NCBI RefSeq assembly: GCF_000224145.3
Contig: NW_004190446.2
Location: 263,416-327,415 of the forward strand
Length of the DNA: 64,000 nucleotides
Direction: 5' to 3'
From: Ciona intestinalis
Lineage: Eukaryota > Chordata > Ascidiacea > Phlebobranchia > Cionidae
Shown: positions 12,008 to 24,704 of the stretch, in pieces
Layout: each line of letters starts with the position of its first letter
Position numbering within the stretch: the first letter of the stretch is position 1
Notes under the pieces: model-generated
What the model was told of the DNA's origin: nothing
The model's input: the letters and a program-made list of their open reading frames with translations, nothing else
The model's database searches: none
Program-made: the position numbers and the translations under genes

Positions 12008-15000
12008 CTAGTGTTCTAATGTTTCTGGTTTTTGTTTATCTGAGGGTATAATGACGTAAGAAGGACAAATCCAGCCATCGGTGGGAGTAGAGAGCTGCGT
12101 TAAAGTTGTGGAATGCTGGAAGAAACAACATATAAAATCATTTTTCTAGCGGTTAAATTGGGAGTCGTTACTAAGGAGTCAGTGGCCATATGATCTTGCT
12201 GCTTTAGAAAACATTATATGTAGGTTAATGGAATAAACAAAATGCTAATTGAAAAGTTTATTTGTCAGTTTTGAAACAGCGTCACAAACCTGATTTTCAA
12301 GGTGATTGTTGTGTAAATAATTGGTTGTGTTTGTTCTGTTAATGTCCATTGTGATGTCATCAACTTGAATGCTCATACTGCTGTGTGATTGGTCGGTTTG
12401 AATATCACGTGGGTTCATCAATCTGTTGTTCATATAAAAAAACAATAATTTACAAAATTACATACGTGGTAACTCGTAAGTGGGCACGAGGTGTATGGAA
12501 CAGAACACCCGTGTTATAACCACTCTGTATTTGCCCTGCCATGCGAGGACAAATAAATTGACATTTATATCAACAGTTGTTTATCTATGCATCTCTGGCA
12601 GAGGAGTGAGAGCACTTGTATGTTGGACGGTACCGGGTTCAAAGCTCACGCAGGCACATTAACATACTGGTTATGGTAGTTCCTTGTTTGTCTGTTCATA
12701 TTATCTCTATGTCGCTCCTCATTCATGGCTTGCAGTAAAAGTTGTTTCCGTCCGCGTTGGTAAGTCATTGGTAGTTGACGCGTGTTGTGTGGCTGTGCGG
12801 GGTGGTGGGGCAACTGTGGATTGGTGTAATATGTTTATTCCTGCTTAGACGGGCAACGCCAGTATTTATAACATGGGTGTTCTGTTTTATACATCTCTGC
12901 TTACGAGTTACCGAGCATTTAAATTTGTGGTTGATTGAGTTTTGTCAGTGTGTATCAGTGTTTATCATCAAACTGAGAATCCTTCCGTTTCAATATAAAC
13001 ATCCAACCCACCTGGCTGTTCATCACTCGATAGTTTTCGTTCGTGTTTCCATGAATTTCGGTTCCAACTGCATTCTCGAACTCAGACAATATATCGGTTG
13101 TCTGTGAACAATGGGTATTGTTACAACATAATACTCAGATGTTAGACTTGTTATTAATAGGGGGTTAATGGGCGGATGCTGGTCTAAATCCAAGGTTCTA
13201 TCTTCTCTGCTTTGTTTAAATTAATTTGATCTTTTCTATTGTATTCAAACAGATAATGAAAATTAACGTTAAGCTGAATATGTTAATATCTACATACCAC
13301 GTTGCTTGTGACATCATCAACAGTGTTTGTGATGTATTGGTTGTCATAATCAGTAGGCATGGTAACATTGATGGTGGAAGGAAGGTACTCAGGTTGGGGG
13401 GGCGGGGCAGGGAGGCGTGGCATGTGCTGGAGCTGCATGTACGTGTTCATAATATAGTAATTCAACCAGTTATTTTATAAATGTTAATTTTGCACCTAAT
13501 AGCTATAGTTGACCCTTGGATGACCTAATAGCTATAGTTGACCCTTGGAATTTCTATGTCAACTTACCGGTTGTATTTGTCGACCAACAATATATTGATT
13601 CTCTGGCGCCATCGTGCTGTCAACTTGCGCAAGTATATCATGCTCTGTGATGTCATAATGGGAATTATATTAAGAACAAATGAATGAATGTAACTTAATT
13701 ATCTTGGTGTGGCGGGGCAACAACAGCCGTTATAACACAGATGTTCTGTTCCATACACCTCATGCCCGCTTACAAGTCACCTCGTATTTAACTTATTTAT
13801 CCTCGTGTGGCGGGTCAACGACAGTGGTTATAACACGGTACACGGGTGCTCTGTTTCATACCTTATCTTTTTGTATATAGTCAAACCCAACCATTGTCCC
13901 ACAAACCTGTTAAACCACATTTGTACAAGCAATCAAACAATCCATGACATACTGAATACAGTTACAATAAATATAACTACAATCTCACCAAGGTATGAGT
14001 TGACGTTATGTATATCCGCATCAGGTTGGTTGTTGAACTCATTATCATTATGTTGGTACGTCGGTATCGTGTCAACTTTATCCACTTTCTTGTTGAAAGG
14101 TTTCTATGTAAAAAATGTATAAATGAATGATTTCTATGAGAAAATAGGTGAGGACACACAGCGGGGCACACAGTAATATCTAAGATTTAAGCGACATTTG
14201 TAAAAAGAGATGTTTAGATTAAAAAAATTAATTAAAAAATGAAAAAATTGTTTTACACAAAAAAAGGTTATATTAGATGTGTCATGTAACTAAAACACAG
14301 GAGTTTCTACCATGAGCAGGATTTGAACCCAAACCCCTCACCTTTTTCTTGCCGACATAATCGCCCACTTTATCAGGATGCTTCACAGTAAGATGGTTCA
14401 CCATCTTCGCCCTGCCGGAATATTGTGAGGGGCAATACGGGCAATTGACTGGTTGAGTTGTAACAGTGGGCGTCTTCTCTAAACATAATAATACATTGCA
14501 TTGATACATATAGTGGTTTAAAAAGTGTCATGTTTCTATCAGTACCTAACTACTTATCCATTTATTATTTTAGTTTAAAGATAAAGGAGTCATTTTTTAA
14601 TTATATTTATATTTTATTGTAAGCGTGAGCTTCCCTATTAACCCAACATTTTATATGCACATTCTATTCTATATGGGTGAGGCATGCCATGGGACCTGGA
14701 ATTTAGGCCAGAGTTAATCCATTAACTCCAACTCCTAGGTTGTTAGATCCCATAAGTAGCCAGTAGGTTGAAGCAATTTCTGCTAAATGTCTGGTCTAAG
14801 AACACATACGTCCACAATAGCATCAGTACCGAGCATTGAACCCGGTATCCTTCGGTTACAACGCAAGCACCTAACCACTGAACCACAACGCTGGATGAAA
14901 ATACTCACTTATTGCAGGGTCTATTATATTCCCGGCACAGTTTGCCTTCCTAACCTCCCTTAGACCTGGTGGTACTTGTTGGCCGGGGTGATGCTTAAGT

Positions 15001-18000
15001 ATGTGATCCTTCCTCTTGGTTATGGATTGGTAGGATTTGGAACAATAAGGACAAACATAAGCAACTGTTTTCTTCATAATTGGAAGGCGTAACTCTGGAA
15101 CCTGGGAGTATGTGATGTCATAATGCAACTTATGCAGACACACATGGTGTATTCATACACCTCATGCTCACTGTCAAGTTATAACATGGGTGTCTTCTTA
15201 TACACCGGACACACATGGTGTATTCATATACCTCATGCTCACTGTCAAGTTATAACATGGGTGTCTTCTTATACACCAAACACACATGGGGTATTCATAC
15301 ACCTCATGCTCACTGTTAAGTTATAACATGGGTGTCTTCTTATACACCAAACACACATGGAGTATTCATACACCTCATGCTCACTGTTAAGTTATAACAT
15401 GGGTGTCTTCTTATACACCAGACACACATGGTGTATTCATACACCTCATGCTCACTGTCAAGTTATAACATGGGTGTCTTCTTATACACCAGACACACAT
15501 GGTGTATTCATACACCTCATGCTCACTGTTAAGTTATAACATGGGCGTCTTCTCATACACCAGACACACATGGTGTATTTATACACCTCATGCTCACTGT
15601 AGATTTATAACACATGCATCTACCAAACACCATTACCACAACTCACAGCATTAACATTGACTTCTGGATGTCGTTTCAGCAGATGGTTGACCAGCATTCC
15701 TCTGCGTTGGAAGCCGACCATACAATGCATGCATTTGTAAAGAAACCTCTGGTAGTCGGTGGGCGAGATCTGCGGTTGAAAAGTTTTGCCTGCGTGGAGT
15801 AACGTGTGTATAAGGTGTGTGGTAATAGGCGGGCAACTGCTGTGGTTGAATCCACTTAACATGTTAGGGTGAAAAGTTTGATCGCTTCACAGAACATTTA
15901 TGTTGGTGTGGGAAAAGAATTGAGAAAACTGTGTATAAAAACACTTATTTCAGCCTGATCTGGTAGAATGAATTATACTCGATAATTGTAACATAAGACT
16001 CTTATGTACACATACATATATTTATGCTAATGTATTTCACAAAACATGAATATAGACTCTATAATTAACATGAATATAAGTATGTATATATATATATATA
16101 TAGGAGTCAATAATTGTCTGTATATATATACTCTACAATTGTACCTCAACACTTGTATATACATACATACACTTATACACCTTTATGCTAATGCATGGCC
16201 AAACCTTAACCCCACATATTTAACTTACCAGTTTGCTTTATCTTTCTAACTTTCGCAACCACCCCAGGAGTATGCATGCGTTTGTAATGTTCATGCAACT
16301 TATCCTTTCTTTTGAATGGTCGACCACATGTATGGCAGAGGAAGGAAGGAGGGAAATGGGAGGATTGGTGGAGTTTCAATGTATGTTTGCTGTGTGAATG
16401 ATGGGTTATAGGGGTTGCTACTATGCTGTAGGATTCCTACTGCTAGAATGTAATGGGATCTGAGATTTAGACCCATTACCCCAGCATTCTATTCTATATG
16501 GGTGAGGTCCTTGTCAGAGGACCTAGGATTTAGGTCAGAGTTGGTCCATTACCCCAACACCTAAAATACTGTATTATACTATACTACTACATACAAATAT
16601 ACTGTAGTGCTTGCATAATAGAGTATTGCGAGTGCAAAGAGGGCCAATGGAAACAAGAAACTTTATTTATATGGCAGATAAACATAGGAAAATGGCACTC
16701 GTGCTCCGGGCACACAGAGGTGATGGGCTGCCACAACACCAACACACAGTCAACCTCACTTACCGACCAAACGACTTTCCGCAGTAATAACAAACATGGC
16801 GGTTTTTCACTTTCGTCTTTTCCACCTCCATTATCAACTCAATGGCAGTGTCGAGCACGTCAGGGGGGGCGCTGGCTGGATCGCTGATGGGAGTCTATTG
16901 GACATGGACAACATATATATATTGGGGAGGAATGGATTCTATTCAATATGGGTGAGGTTCTACAGTGAAGCAAGCTATGGGATATGGAATTTAGATCAGA
17001 GTTACCCATTTACCCCAAACCCAGGGTGTCACCATCTAGACCCCAGTGAAGCAGTTTATAGACACTCGATAATACAAATTCTATTCTCTATTGGTGAGGT
17101 TCTATTTGGTTTACTCATTATCATGTTATTCAATGCGTCAAACCAGCATGGTAAGCAATAAAATAATTAACTTACCGGTTGAATATCTCTGCTTTCTTGT
17201 GATATGTTCCTCACAGATTCAATGTGGTTTAATACACCTGAGCTCTGTGTGGATGTGAAGTCGTTAGGTTGGTTGTGTAATGGATGGGAACAGTCGTTAT
17301 AACATGGATGTTTTGTTTCATACAGGTACACGCTCACGCGTCACCACAATTGTAACTTTATTTGCTTTTGACAATTTGGACAACCTATTGGTGGTTTAAA
17401 ATGGGAGCGGCAACCAGGGCCAGTTATAAAGTTAAGCAGGCACAACACCCGTGTTATAACGACTGTCTTTGCCCTCTTCACTTTATGTTATAACTTTGTA
17501 GGTCATAACTTTTTGTATGGCTTACACCATTCAAATGGTGACACACCACTAAAAACAGGACACCACCTTAACAAACTGCCGACTTGTCCTCCCCCAGTTC
17601 CTCTTCTTGGGAGGAACGCTCCTTACATCCACTTCTTCTTCATCTCTTATGGGATCGTTGAAAGATGCGCGGATCGACTTGCGAAGTTTACGACCTCTGG
17701 ATGTTTTATCATTGCTAACTTTTATTGAATAAGAAGACTCTATACATCTATAGTGGCGCCAGTCACGACTTATGCATGTTTTATCTGTGGTTAACATGTT
17801 AGATTTACAACATAAACAGACTCTATACTTCTGTTTACACAAAGCAACACAGGAGCTCCCCAGTTTTATAAGTCAGCCATACATGCATAGTACATACAAA
17901 ACCCTCAAATAAACACAAACCATCTCATAAACACATTGTATTAAATATACAAACCTTAAACTTCTTGCATCGTTATCTTCATGTTGGTTGATGTTTGGTT

Positions 18001-19658
18001 GCAGGAGAGGCTTGCCGAGGAACTTGGCGTATTTAGGGGCGTACCACACCTGTGGGTGTATGTGGTTAACATCTACAAGTAATACATGTATGGCTAAAAC
18101 GGGCCCTTTAGATTGCCGGACTCTAGCCACGAGTTTAAGTTTATTTTTTTTGCGAAACATTGAAAAATACAGAACACAAATGCATTAAGTGCATTTAGTG
18201 GTATAAATAAATTAGTGGATAAATAAGTTACAAACAATCACCTTGAGTTCTTCCTTTGCTTCTATTTTACGAATAGTTGTGAAATAAACATCTTGCTTCA
18301 CTAGTTGGGCCACCAAGTTTTGCTCATCCGAGTTTTGAGCAACACGAACCAGGCACATCCAGTTACAAGAATTCTCCTCCCTTGTCTGTGGAAAACAGGG
18401 GGTGAACAACACTAAATAAAAGAGCAGGTGCTTATGTTACATAAAACACAGGGGGTAAATAGATCAATCAGAATAGCAAATACACATGCATTGTTAAACA
18501 GGGATTAAAGAACTTTGGTTTAAAGAGCAGCTAGATGCCATTATATAAAAAACAGGGAGTAAACCACGCCACATTAAATACTCACATCATAATAAAGATC
18601 CGTTTTATCATCAGCTGTATTGACTTCATTTAACCTTGTTGGCTGGAAAATATGAGAATAAATTGCAACTTATGATCAGTAAACAACCTTACTTACTACA
18701 AATATCATATAAAAATAAATAGAAACATTATTTAACTGCTGTGAAAAAGCACTTCTGAATGTGCATAAATGAAACTTTTTTTCGCATGGCGGGGACTGGG
18801 GGAAGAGTCGTAGAGACAGTCGTTACACTTGGCGGGACACATGGCGTTGTGTTGGACCTCACCCATATAGAATATAATAATAATAAATCATGCAAACAAC
18901 AAATTCTTACCCCTGGCTTCAACACAAACGATGAAACTTGTTCGGATACCAAAGGTGCGTCAAGCGGCCCAAACTGCGTTCGCGCTCGTATTCGTGTCTT
19001 TGCTACAACTCCACAACTGTAGGTCTCTGTCTGGACTGATAATGGTGGGAATAGAATGTTTGTATGGGGTATTATGTACTGCTATGTTAAAGGTGTTAGC
19101 ATGGAGTTTATATTATTGAGTGTTTGTAAACTGCCCCAGTTGAGTTTTACCCCAGTTGAGTTTTATCTCCTTAGCGCACAAGGACATTTTCAACTTTGGC
19201 AGTTCTATTTACAACAGGTAAAAGTAAAACTGTTAAAAATTTCAATAATATTGCTAAATGAACATCCCATTAAAGCTGGTGCACTCTGTAAGATTGTTTG
19301 AGTGCATTCACATTCAGTACATCCAGTAGAACCACTGATTTACACACAATACAATATACGCCCATTATTGTGGAACGTGGATCCTACCTGAATATTATTT
19401 TAAGTTTTGCCCAAAGTTATTTAAACCTGGATACGCAGATTAATTTATTCCAACTTGTTACTATTTACTAATTTTTATCAATTGATTATTATTCAGTCAA
19501 CTCCTGACATCACACACGATGCACTTACCAACACTAAGGATATCAGGCAGGGTTGATCTCGCTTTGCTTTGGAACTTTTTATCTTTAATCGCAAAAACTT
19601 CAAGTTCTTCGTCCTCCGAGAAATCTTCCTCCACGATGACAAGGTTTCCTCCATCCAT
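12008..19658 (-). CDS. PRDM10: PRDM10, PR/SET-domain zinc-finger regulator
   Basis: Nineteen exons phase cleanly: 19529-19658, 18911-19002, 18586-18642, 18242-18385, 17955-18049, 17567-17822 (alternative acceptor 17714), 17176-17244, 16764-16894, 16229-16389, 15647-15789, 14909-15101, 14342-14478, 13989-14103, 13568-13644, 13298-13432, 13012-13101, 12668-12792, 12290-12422 and 12008-12115. The protein is about 796 aa (760 with the alternative). The PR/SET domain spans about residues 40-160 (RTQFGPLDAPLV, NWMCLVRVAQN, EQNLVAQ, VYFTTIRKIEAKEELKVWYA). C2H2 fingers begin CYYCGKSF, CHTCGRPF, CMHCMVGF, CPYCSKSY and CPYCPSQY. Linkers such as QRRGMLVNHLLKRHPE and VPELRLPIMKK match vertebrate PRDM10 closely. 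The long Gln/Asn-rich C-terminus fits the family. Human PRDM10 is longer with about ten fingers; here the post-SET finger is degenerate and several middle ones are absent. The start ATG lies directly after an AG acceptor. Confidence 0.93.
12450..12560 (+). repeat. SINE tail copy in PRDM10 intron
   Basis: ACATACGTGGTAACTCGTAA, GGCACGAGGTGTATGGAACA and CCGTGTTATAACCACTCTG identify the composite SINE 3' part. Confidence 0.65.
13485..13555. repeat. Tandem duplication of 26 bp
   Basis: CCTAATAGCTATAGTTGACC plus CTTGGA occurs twice in a row, next to a PRDM10 exon. Confidence 0.6.
13690..13890 (-). repeat. Two SINE tail copies in PRDM10 intron
   Basis: Two adjacent partial copies (GTGTGGCGGGGCAACAACAG and GTGTGGCGGGTCAACGACAG, each followed by TTATAACAC), in reverse orientation. 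Confidence 0.6.
14655..14895 (-). repeat. Dispersed repeat plus SINE head
   Basis: A TTCTATTCTATATGGGTGAG repeat is followed by SINE central sequence and a tRNA-like head. On the minus strand the head reads GTGGTTCAGTGGTTAGGTGC, followed by a B-box-like GGTTCAATGC. It lies next to a PRDM10 exon, so its edge must not be mistaken for coding. Confidence 0.55.
15132..15618. repeat. 72-bp minisatellite, about seven units
   Basis: Units contain GACACACATGGTGTATTCAT, CACCTCATGCTCACTGTCAA and AACATGGGTGTCTTCTTATA. It lies wholly within a PRDM10 intron (15102-15646). Its open frames on the plus strand are a by-product of the periodicity. Confidence 0.9.
16083..16105. repeat. TA microsatellite
   Basis: A short (TA)n run in a PRDM10 intron. 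Confidence 0.8.
16420..16565. repeat. TTCTATTCTATATGGGTGAG repeat
   Basis: Dispersed repeat with GGACCTAGGATTTAGGTCAG and CCATTACCCCAACACC. Another copy lies in the next intron at 16930-17105. Confidence 0.65.
17280..17480. repeat. SINE fragments in PRDM10 intron
   Basis: AACAGTCGTTATAACATGGA and later ACCCGTGTTATAACGACTG mark two partial copies flanking central-segment sequence. Confidence 0.55.
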
Positions 19659-20655
19659 CTGGAACAATGGGGCATTATGATGTTACAATGGGATAACAAT
19701 GAACATGAGCGTAATGTTAGGATTGTACGGGAGACCTTTCGTTCCAGATTTTACTAAAAATTTTAATATTGCAATCACCTATATGTGCTACAACAATGTG
19801 AATAAACAGTAGGTTAGTTGGTCAGCTTGTATAAATTAATACAAAACATTTTATTTTCTATGTTCATTTATACATTAATGGCTTTCTCTTTATCCTAGTG
19901 CTCTTTGTCCAAAGCATAAGATTCAGAGTTGGTTGTAATAAATGTAAACAGTAAATACACAGATAAACTAACTTACCTTAAATTCAGTGATGCACACTCT
20001 CGAGTCTATGACATTGCTTTCAAATTAAATCCAACCAATAAAACTAAAAGTGGTAACAAAACTTCTGTAAAAAGAGATGATACAAATTACAAAATTGCAT
20101 TTCAATACGTAAGTGATTTAATTAAAATGCCACACAAATGAGGTTATTCAATTTAGTTAGTTGTTAAGTTTGACTGCCATTTTCCTGCCACACGAGGATA
20201 AATAAGTGTCATTCATAAACCCCTAAGCATATTGTAGATGAAACAGCCTTTTAAGCTTTAACTTGCCAAGCAAAGTTAAACAATGGTTCAGGTAATATAC
20301 ATCATAGGACATAATATATTAAATTTAAAATGTGGTTTATTCAAATTTAGTTGGGATGCATTGCAAATGCACATGACTGTCGTTGGCCCGCCACACGAGG
20401 TTAAAATAGTGTCATTCACTCAACTTCTTAGATAGCCTAAGTTGAGATTATAAAATCTGGCACCTTATGAACTGCCTGCCACCAGTGCTAGACAAAGTTC
20501 AAATATGATGATTGATGATCATAATTCATAAAGGTAAATACAGTGAATAATAATTAGTACTGTTTAGATGTACATGATTTTAATACACTTCATTTTGTAG
20601 CAATTCACACAAGAGGCAGATAATGTATTTTTTCCAATATATATCTTATCGTACA
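19659..20655. other. Upstream flank of PRDM10, no exon identified
   Basis: About 1 kb between the PRDM10 ATG and the stop of the next gene on the same strand. It contains SINE tail fragments near 20160-20215 and 20380-20410. It would hold the PRDM10 promoter if its start is cis-spliced or unspliced. Confidence 0.4.
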
Positions 20656-21159
20656 CTATTCATTGGACTTCCTTTTTGTTCGTTGCGTATTCTGCGGCAT
20701 CTGATCAGGTTCAATTACTTCATGCTTAAAGTGAGTCCTTTCATGTCTCTTACAGTTCCCGAGCACAGAGAAAGCTTTATCACAAACCACGCATTGGAAT
20801 GGCTTCTCCCCAGTATGAGACCTCATGTGTATTTTTAGGTCGTTTAAGATCCCGAATGCCTTCCCACAAACAGAACAAGCATGAGGTTTATCCTTAGAAT
20901 GTATAGTTCGGTGTCTTACAAGCCCAACTCTTTGTTTAAAAGTCTTCCCACACACCTCACAACTGTATGGGGTTTCCAATGTATGGACTCGCATGTGTCT
21001 TTTATGATGATCAGATCTGCGGAACCATTTATCGCATACATTACACGTGAACATCCTGGGATGTGTATGGGTCTTTTGGTGAACCTTCACGTAACATTCC
21101 TTTGTAAAAAATCGCTCACATTTATCGCAGGAAAACCTTCTTTCTGAAGATGGAGCCAT
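20656..21159 (-). CDS. Five-finger C2H2 zinc-finger protein
   Basis: A single coding exon of 167 aa starting MAPSSERRF. Five tandem fingers begin CDKCERFF, CNVCDKWF, CEVCGKTF, CSVCGKAF and CVVCDKAF at regular 28-residue spacing. Some linkers are TGEKPF-like (HTGEKPFQC), others diverged (HTLETPYSC, HSKDKPHAC). A basic tail follows (TQRTKRKSNE). It is likely a nuclear DNA-binding protein; the target is unknown. The ATG is preceded four bases upstream by TTCTTACACAG, a good splice acceptor. So the message has either a 5' UTR intron or a trans-spliced leader. It lies 1 kb upstream of PRDM10 on the same strand, but its fingers do not supply the missing PRDM10 fingers. Confidence 0.88.
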   Translation of the reverse strand: MAPSSERRFSCDKCERFFTKECYVKVHQKTHTHPRMFTCNVCDKWFRRSDHHKRHMRVHTLETPYSCEVCGKTFKQRVGLVRHRTIHSKDKPHACSVCGKAFGILNDLKIHMRSHTGEKPFQCVVCDKAFSVLGNCKRHERTHFKHEVIEPDQMPQNTQRTKRKSNE

Positions 21160-22218
21160 TTTTCTGTGTAAGAATCAACAACTATTGCAGTTTCTGTTGA
21201 TTGTTGAATGTTAGTTTGATAGTTAATTCAGTGATGCGGTTAAATTTCTGATAAAACCAAATCAGTTAAAATGTTTTTCTTCCATTCTTCCATGTACAGC
21301 AACTTGACGCATAACTTGACATAGCATTGGAGACTTCAATATGGTGTTTCACAGTTTATCAATAAGATTCAGCATCTTTTTTTATGAAATATATGATAAT
21401 AAGAATCCAGAGTAGGTTTCAAAACCTTTTTAACTTTATACCCCTAGCCTTAACTCTGTAAAATACAAAAACATAAAAAGATTAAACAGTTGAAACTGTG
21501 AAATATCCACAAGATTGGTCATATATAATATATGACATAAAGAAAGCTTTTGCTAACAATGTAATCAACTAAATTAATATATTGGGCCAACTCTGGCATA
21601 CATCAACCGCTTATATACAATGAAAATAATGTTTTGTTGCTATAAAACCAAATATACTAAAACAAGTTTATCGATGTGGGCAGTGGTAAATAAAAAGCAA
21701 TAATATAATCAATTATGATAATTCTAAACTTAACACAGAATCATACATGCGGCTTGTTCAAATTGATAATGGGATGGTATTAAGCTAATGTCAGCCATTT
21801 TAAAAAATCCTTTGCCCATTCGCCTCCTTAATAGTCAACGTCAACTTAATTCTATCATGTGGGATTAAAAATAACTTGTTGCATTTTGACAATACATAAC
21901 TAATCCTAACAGCTTACATGTTGGTTACAATTCACAGTGTATTCTTAAACAAGGGTCACATTTGCAATTGTGACATCAGTATGATGTCATAAAAAGGATC
22001 AACAAATTGATGATGTCATAATGTTGATTCTCAACCAATTCTATTAAGTTTGGTGAGCCTGGAAGTTCAATAACCAGTGTTGACCACCAATTGTTATAAA
22101 TGCACCAGTGTTTCCAGGTAAATACTTGATCATACTTTCAATGTTTCCCAATTTTAACTGAGTTATCTTCAGTGTTGCCCACTACAGCTCCACCAGTGTT
22201 TCCAGGTAAAAGTTGAGA
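21160..22218. other. Intergenic, nothing recognised
   Basis: AT-rich sequence between the zinc-finger gene and the NFYB stop. Two similar segments near 22090-22115 and 22190-22210 share CACCAGTGTTTCCAGGTAAA. They probably belong to the NFYB 3' UTR. Confidence 0.45.
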
Positions 22219-24095
22219 TTAGGAAAACTGAAGAGATTCTTCGAGACTGGAAGCCTAGAAGGTGGGAAGTTTTAAATGTGATGGTCACTTCAAGTTTTAT
22301 GAGGAAATTTTTCCAATAAATAGGTTGGATTATAAGAAAACCTACATTACCAAATAACATGAACAGAACTTTCACACCGGCAACAGAATACAAAAAAAAT
22401 GTTTATAAACAAACACGTAACAGCAAGAAACACACAATACCAACAAAAGTACTAAAGAAAAACAAAAAGCAAGAACACAGCAAACATTGCACAGTAGCAG
22501 CAACCAACAAGAACAAAAAACCATGAACACAACAATAACTTTACCTCGCCAGAGAAGACAGTTGTAGTCGTTCCAGCAGCCAACATCTCAGCAAAATGTT
22601 CTTGTCCAAAATGGTCGTCTAAATCACCATCTGTTGGGTCATGAGCTTCAATGAAACTCATTTCGGCCGCTGATTTCTCTACTTTCACTGACTGTGTAAA
22701 CAATATAATGTTGTATATTGCTATCAAGTGGTATTGAGATTCTATTCTATATGAGTTACCATCTAGACCCCACTGAAGCAGTTTTAAACATATAATAAAT
22801 AATAATAGAGATTCTATTCTATAAGGGTGAGGTCTTCAGTAAGGCACACCTGAGACCTGGGATGTAGGTCTATTACCCCAACACCCAGAGTACTACCATC
22901 TAGACCCCAATGAGGCAGTTTATAGACACTCTATAACAGAAATTCTATCTTGAGGGACCTGGGCATTAAAGCAAAATATAGACATACAATACCAGTATCT
23001 GCATTCCGACTCACTATTTAAAACACAATATTGAACTTACATCTCTGTACTTTTGAAGGAAAACTTTCAGTGGTTCCAGGTAAGGATCAAATCCCAGTGT
23101 TGCCATGGCAAACAACAAATCCTCTCCATTAATTGTTTTACGTTTTTCCTGAGCGCATCTTTCAGAAGCCTCCGATGTTATGAAGCTGATGAATTCAGAA
23201 ACACATTCTTGCACGCATTCCTTCGCGTCCTTTGCTATCTAAAGATTATAACCATATTGTTAAGGACTGCGAATATTGCATTCACCACATCCAGCAATGA
23301 GGTTCCCCATGTTTGACAACTATGAGGGTAACTATATTTTAACAATGTAACCCCAGATCTTACCCTGCTGTTAGGTGTCTATACAAACAAACAGAGCCAA
23401 AGTATATTGCATTCACCAAATTAATCAATGAGGTTCCCTATGTTTTGGTACACAAATAAATACCAAAAAAGCTTTTTATATACCAAGTCATAAAGTGTTT
23501 TGTTCAATAGTCTGTACAAATGACTTATAAACACAACAATCTATCAAGTACAGAGTTCCACAATACAAATAAACAAACGATCAAAACCAAACCAACCAAC
23601 CTTGCCATTGCTTGGCACAGCATTCTTCATAATACGAGCCACGTTAGCTATTGGTAAATAAATATCTTGTTCACGAAATTGTCCTTTTTGTTCATTGCTT
23701 GGCCTGTTAGGTGAATATGGCTTTTTAATTAAGTTTAAAATGTAATTAAATAAGTCTGCAGATTAATACAGAAGTGACAAGAACTCACCCACTGTTAAAT
23801 TAATTGGCGGCACTAGTAAAGAATCATTCAGTACATAGTAGAATATGCTGGTGGAAAGTGTTGGAGGTTTGTGGGTATGGGGGTTAGTAGTTGGTAAATA
23901 AGGTGGGGGGGAGATTCTTCACTAGCACCCAATTGGTATTGACCAAATTATGGTTTAAACTTATTCAAATCAAGTGTACTCTGCACACCATTAAAAGTAA
24001 GATTTTATAATGGGAGATTTTCACCTTTGTTCCGCCACTTCTTCTTCTTGATCTTCAAGTTGCAAGAAATCAGCTGCGAAAGAAGCGTTGTCCAT
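22219..24095 (-). CDS. NFYB: NF-Y subunit beta (CBF-A/HAP3)
   Basis: Five exons: 24025-24095, 23601-23703, 23041-23238, 22545-22691 and 22219-22254, giving 184 aa. NFYB pairs with NFYC through a histone fold and, with NFYA, binds CCAAT boxes. The histone-fold core is nearly invariant: [20 protein letters not shown] in exon 2, then [36 protein letters not shown] and [17 protein letters not shown] in exon 3. The N-terminus ([19 protein letters not shown]) is short and acidic. The C-terminus is shorter than in vertebrates (about 207 aa) but ends LQFS, close to the human IQFS. The tiny last exon is supported by phase and by that ending. Confidence 0.96.
22735..22950. repeat. TTCTATTCTATATGGGTGAG repeat, doubled
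   Basis: Two units with CCATCTAGACCCCACTGAAG and TTCTATTCTATAAGGGTGAG lie in an NFYB intron. The reverse orientation is seen at 24950-25150. Confidence 0.65.
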
Positions 24096-24593
24096 TTTCG
24101 GTGGTAATAAGAATCACACAAAATGCAAAGGAAACTAAAGCCAGGCAACGAATATATACCTTTAAATTTCAATACATATTCGGTTTGTAATAGTGCGTAT
24201 AAATGTTTTTTATTATAAAATGACTACGGCTCGCAATCTATTAATTTTTAGGGTTTAAAATGCACAAGTATCTTTATGTAAAACCGCGAACAACTTTTTA
24301 ATAACATTGTCATTTTGCCAATTTTCGTGCGACTACTGAACAGTGTTTCCATTTCCAAAAAGTTATATATTTGTTCTATTTAAAGGGGTTTAATTATGGT
24401 CATACTACTACTTTAACTAAACGATCAAATATAAATATTTTCCCATGTGATCTGTTGTATTTCTCACATCGTTGTAGAGCTTACAAAATATAGAAACACT
24501 GACTAAAAAAGAGAAAGAACTTGAATTGTAGGTTTGGTGCATTTTTGCAAAACTTCTTCAATACAAGTCGTGATACAGTTCAAGATATCTTGC

Positions 24594-24599
24594 TTTATT
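24594..24599 (-). terminator. Poly(A) signal of LRRC28
   Basis: AATAAA on the minus strand about 105 bp beyond the LRRC28 stop codon. Assignment is by position. Confidence 0.55.
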
Positions 24600-24704
24600 T
24601 TATCCCTTTTTTTAGTTTACAAGTACACAGATACAGTATCGGGCAAGTTTACTTGGTGGCTAGACAAGGGCTCATTGCCAATTGCATGAACAATGCATAA
24701 ACAA

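Noticed and set aside
15123-15539. Plus-strand open frames with repeated SYTSCSLSSYNMGVFLYT-like peptide
   Set aside because: They follow the 72-bp minisatellite (a multiple of three) inside a PRDM10 intron on the other strand; no start, splice or domain support. The same applies to 30337-30811.
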